Source: Clostridia bacterium (lineage in GTDB: Bacteria; Bacillota; Clostridia; Christensenellales; Maliibacteriaceae). Taken from it: a stretch of 14,903 nucleotides of DNA. Of the stretch, positions 12,522 to 14,903 are shown piece by piece. Every line of letters starts with the position of its first letter. Positions within the stretch are counted from its first letter, which is position 1. Location of the stretch: NCBI GenBank assembly GCA_017935825.1, contig JAGBGW010000266.1, positions 1 through 14,903 of the forward strand, given 5' to 3'. Under the pieces are notes generated by a model. It saw only the letters and a list, made by a program, of their open reading frames with translations. It was not told where the DNA came from and made no database searches. The position numbers and the translations under genes were made by a program.

Positions 12522-13184
12522 ATGAATAAGTCCACCGCAAGAACGAAACAGCTGGTCATTTTATCCATGTTCTGCGCCATCGCCTATGTGGTCATGGCAC
12601 TTGGACGTATTCCCATCGTGCTGTTTTTGAAGTACGACCCCAAGGATATCATCATCACCATCGCAGGCTTCCTCTTTGGTGCGCCGAGTGCTTTGGCGGT
12701 GTCGACGGTGGTATCGCTGATCGAAATGCTGACGTTGAGCGATACGGGTATCATCGGTCTTTTCATGAATATCCTGTCCACCGCAAGCTTCGCCTGCACG
12801 GCGGCGGTGATCTACAAACGCCATCACAACCTGCGCGGTGCTGTAACAGGTCTTGTCGTGGGCACGCTTGCCATGGTGTGCGTGATGCTGCTTTGGAATT
12901 ACCTGATCACCCCGCTTTACATGAATGTGGCGCGCGCTGATGTGGCAGCACTGATCCTGCCTGCATTCCTGCCCTTTAACCTTTTGAAAGGCGTTTTGAA
13001 CGCGGCAATCACCATGCTGATCTATAAGCCCGTGGTGGGCACACTGACCCGCATGCGCCTTGTGGAGCCCCACCAAGGCTCGGCAGGCATGGACAGGACG
13101 GACAAGATCACCTACGTTTCCATCTGCCTGTTTGTGCTGCTTACCGCAGTGATCTGCTTCCTTGTACTGGCAGGAAAACTGTAA
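12522..13184 (+). CDS. ribU: Riboflavin ECF transporter, substrate-binding S component
   Basis: This 220-residue integral membrane protein captures riboflavin and works with the shared ECF energy module (EcfA, EcfA' and EcfT), which is not in this window. It has an N-terminal basic stretch and RTKQLVILSMFCAIAYVVM, then KYDPKD at 37-42, a characteristic RibU substrate-site motif. About six transmembrane helices follow to about residue 170. An additional hydrophobic helix (about 197-218) lies after a polar linker, which makes the protein somewhat longer than typical RibU; its role is unknown. CGGAGG at 12508-12513 lies 8 bases before the ATG. The FMN riboswitch directly upstream strongly supports riboflavin as substrate. 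The gene appears monocistronic. Confidence 0.93.
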   Translation: MNKSTARTKQLVILSMFCAIAYVVMALGRIPIVLFLKYDPKDIIITIAGFLFGAPSALAVSTVVSLIEMLTLSDTGIIGLFMNILSTASFACTAAVIYKRHHNLRGAVTGLVVGTLAMVCVMLLWNYLITPLYMNVARADVAALILPAFLPFNLLKGVLNAAITMLIYKPVVGTLTRMRLVEPHQGSAGMDRTDKITYVSICLFVLLTAVICFLVLAGKL

Positions 13185-13193
13185 ACTGAAATT

Positions 13194-13226
13194 AAAAAGG
13201 ACGGTTGTTATACAACCGTCCTTTTT
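13194..13226. terminator. Convergent terminator between ribU and the acyltransferase operon
   Basis: A 15-base-pair perfect stem (13194-13208 with 13212-13226) with a TAT loop ends in A and T runs. It can stop both the plus-strand ribU transcript and the minus-strand operon ending at 13228. Confidence 0.92.
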
Positions 13227-13227
13227 G

Positions 13228-13989
13228 TTATGGATGTTCCTGTTTTGCGTAATGGATAAACGCTGTATTGCTTCGCGCTGCACGTTCCTTCATGCAGACT
13301 GTGATCTGATCGCACAGATCGTTTGCGCGCAGGCTGACCGCACCTTCGCAGTGTGCAAAGAAGGGACCGTCCACATAAATGTGCATGACGGGACGAAACA
13401 AGAGGGGATGTTTTTGATACGTCACCGTCATGCAGTAGGCAGGGACCTGTTCTGTTACAGGGTATTTGAATGCCGCGCTTTGAAACGGACGGATGAAGGT
13501 ACAATAATCCCACACATGTGCCTCGGGGAAAATGGCAATGGGGTGTTTTTGCGCGATGCGGGCAGATACGGCGGTATTGAAACTTCGCATTTGGGAAAGA
13601 TTTTCTCCCAGCGGCAGTGCGCCGAGCGCGGGCAGTAGTTTGCCAATCAGAGGCAGCGCGTAATTTTGCGGACTTACCACGGTATAAATTCGCTTGGGAA
13701 AACAGGCAAGCGCAGGCAAGAACACATCGCCCACCGACTGGGTGTGATTGCTGTAGAGAAAAAAGCCGTTTTTCTCTTTGCGAAGGCGCTTTGCACCGTG
13801 AAATCTTGCATGAAGAAAAAGAAAGCAGTAGATGGACGAACACACGGCGGCGATGCCGTATACCAGCGCTGCGACCATCCGATGCCATGGTTCGGTCCTG
13901 ATCCAGACATAGTCCTTTTTTAAATGAAAATCTTCATTTTGGGGATAAAGATCGTCACTGAGGGTTTTGTAATAGCGTACACGTTTCAT
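13228..13989 (-). CDS. PlsC-like acyltransferase with variant motifs
   Basis: This 253-residue, membrane-associated protein resembles 1-acyl-glycerol-3-phosphate acyltransferases. A hydrophobic segment covers about residues 38-60. The catalytic block is SNHTQSVGD at 80-88, so H82 and D88 are separated by five residues where the family norm is HX4D. The third motif, normally FPEGT, reads FPEAHVW at 154-160. This may reflect a distinct subfamily rather than loss of function. The ATG overlaps the stop codon of the upstream acyltransferase gene by ATGA, so the two are translationally coupled. Likely substrates are lipid precursors, or acyl groups for a surface glycolipid; the sequence does not decide. 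Confidence 0.7.
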   Translation of the reverse strand: MKRVRYYKTLSDDLYPQNEDFHLKKDYVWIRTEPWHRMVAALVYGIAAVCSSIYCFLFLHARFHGAKRLRKEKNGFFLYSNHTQSVGDVFLPALACFPKRIYTVVSPQNYALPLIGKLLPALGALPLGENLSQMRSFNTAVSARIAQKHPIAIFPEAHVWDYCTFIRPFQSAAFKYPVTEQVPAYCMTVTYQKHPLLFRPVMHIYVDGPFFAHCEGAVSLRANDLCDQITVCMKERAARSNTAFIHYAKQEHP

Positions 13990-14843
13990 GCGATATACCC
14001 TGCGATGTCATCGGCGCAAAAATGGTAGTCCAGCGCCTTGCCGTAGGCTTTTTCGTAAGCTGCTTTTTTCAGCGCATAGTCCCAGCGTGCCATGTCTACG
14101 CTGTTTTGTTTGGCTGTTTTGTTGGCATCGGGGTACAGCACATCCAAGATATGTAGCACATAGCGGATGCGTTTAAACTGTGCCGTATCGTTTTTTTCCT
14201 GCGGGATCATTTCCACAAAACAGCAGATCACGGGCACGTTTGCCTTTGCTGCAAAAAGATACGCACCGCGCTTGGGCGGACGGGGCTTTTTGTAATTGAA
14301 CCACATCTCCTGCTCAGGATAGATCAGCACCATTTGCTTTTGATCAAACAGGCTTTCCAATCGCGCGGGAAATTCGCGGTTTAAATAGTGCACATTTTCC
14401 CAAAGGGGGATGGTGTCGGCATAGTTCATCAAAAAGCCGATGGGACCCGCCATGGCAAAATTGGTGATCTGGCTGATGACATAAAGACGTCTTCTTTTTT
14501 GTACCTTCCGCACATAGCGGCGAATGATCAGATTTTCCAAAGGACCAAAGTGATTGCTGGTGAGCATGGCGCCGCAGGGGATATGGCCAACCTGCGCTTC
14601 ATCCACGATTTCAAGGTCATGATGAAACAGAAAACAACCGATATTGGCGACGATGCGTGCCAATAAATTTTTGATGCGGTAGGAACATTGGTGCAGCGCC
14701 TTAAAATAGCCCATGGCAATGTTGCGGCACTGTTCGGGGGAAAGGACGGGGTCGTTCATTTCCACCTTTGCGTAGAAGTTTTCTTCTTCTGCTGCACGGG
14801 CAATGTTTTCAATGACTTGGATGCGGTCAGGCTGCAGGATCAT
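13986..14843 (-). CDS. PlsC-like acyltransferase with HX4E motif
   Basis: This 285-residue protein is related to lysophospholipid acyltransferases. The catalytic block TSNHFGPLEN (96-105) places H98 four residues before E103, an HX4E in place of HX4D. YPEQEMW at 175-181 corresponds to the usual FPEGT region, and the following KKPRPPKRGAYLFAAKANVPVICC resembles the KxG and PVVP regions of the family. Its N-terminal 60 residues are charged and helical, without a clear signal peptide. It overlaps the following acyltransferase gene by four bases and itself begins in an ATGA overlap with the preceding gene. The tandem arrangement suggests two acylation steps in one lipid-modifying route. The substrate is unknown. 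Confidence 0.7.
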   Translation of the reverse strand: MILQPDRIQVIENIARAAEEENFYAKVEMNDPVLSPEQCRNIAMGYFKALHQCSYRIKNLLARIVANIGCFLFHHDLEIVDEAQVGHIPCGAMLTSNHFGPLENLIIRRYVRKVQKRRRLYVISQITNFAMAGPIGFLMNYADTIPLWENVHYLNREFPARLESLFDQKQMVLIYPEQEMWFNYKKPRPPKRGAYLFAAKANVPVICCFVEMIPQEKNDTAQFKRIRYVLHILDVLYPDANKTAKQNSVDMARWDYALKKAAYEKAYGKALDYHFCADDIAGYIA

Positions 14844-14903
14844 AATGCAATTTGCACCCCTTGTTCTGCCAGTTTTTTGAAAGTAACGGGATTTTGCGCC
14901 ATG
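14840..14903 (-). CDS. Partial gene upstream of the acyltransferases (C-terminal end only)
   Basis: Only the last 20 codons before a TGA at 14840-14842 are visible, ending with KKLAEQGVQIAL. The TGA overlaps the start of the next gene (ATGA), consistent with a coupled operon of at least three genes. An ATG is seen at 14900-14902, but the frame may continue beyond the window, so the start is unknown. The fragment is too short to identify. Confidence 0.5.
   Translation of the reverse strand, partial: MAQNPVTFKKLAEQGVQIAL

Noticed and set aside
13208..13888. Alternative minus-strand frame (226 codons) overlapping the first acyltransferase
   Set aside because: The other frame carries the acyltransferase motifs and the ATGA coupling; this frame is low-complexity and cysteine/arginine-rich.

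Overview
The window looks like a chromosomal segment of a Gram-positive anaerobic gut clostridium, probably Oscillospiraceae/Ruminococcaceae-like. This is inferred from strong AGGAGG ribosome binding sites, TTGACA/TATAAT-type promoters, hairpin terminators with T-tracts, an FMN riboswitch ahead of an ECF riboflavin transporter, and several families of short GC-rich hairpin repeats of a kind common in that group. No tRNA, rRNA, CRISPR array, transposase or phage gene is visible. Genes are tightly packed and no gene-free stretch exceeds 300 bases.

Layout. (1) 1-2450: a sugar-type ABC ATPase (+) and a FrcK/YggC-like P-loop kinase (-) converge on a small cassette. The cassette holds a four-helix-bundle protein gene (-) bracketed by inverted arrays of short hairpins joined by ATGAATTG. 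(2) 2400-4820: an aldo/keto reductase overlaps a GtrA-family membrane protein (-). A second aldo/keto reductase of another subfamily diverges from it (+). (3) 4830-7705: a multi-hairpin repeat, then an operon of PHP-family histidinol phosphatase, endonuclease IV and a D-2-hydroxyacid dehydrogenase, ending in a strong terminator. (4) 7705-9345: a membrane-anchored XRE regulator and a LysR regulator (both -). (5) 9346-11145: an intergenic region with three LysR-like dyads and a divergent polysaccharide flippase. (6) 11150-12250: a Gfo/Idh/MocA oxidoreductase with a near-consensus promoter overlapped by a perfect dyad. (7) 12265-13226: an FMN riboswitch, its terminator and ribU. (8) 13228-14903 (-): two overlapping PlsC-like acyltransferases with unusual active-site motifs, preceded by the last codons of another overlapping gene.

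Most genes are ordinary housekeeping or accessory metabolism. The most unusual structure is the cassette at about 852-1490. Its two flanks are inverted copies of one array type, with compensatory stem changes. It encodes a TIGR02436-type four-helix-bundle protein, and its edges supply the stop codons of both neighbouring genes. This resembles a small mobile or domesticated element. The best regulatory observations are the LysR dyads, the 7-2-7 dyad on the oxidoreductase promoter, the XRE near-palindrome, and a predicted switch between the FMN aptamer and its terminator.
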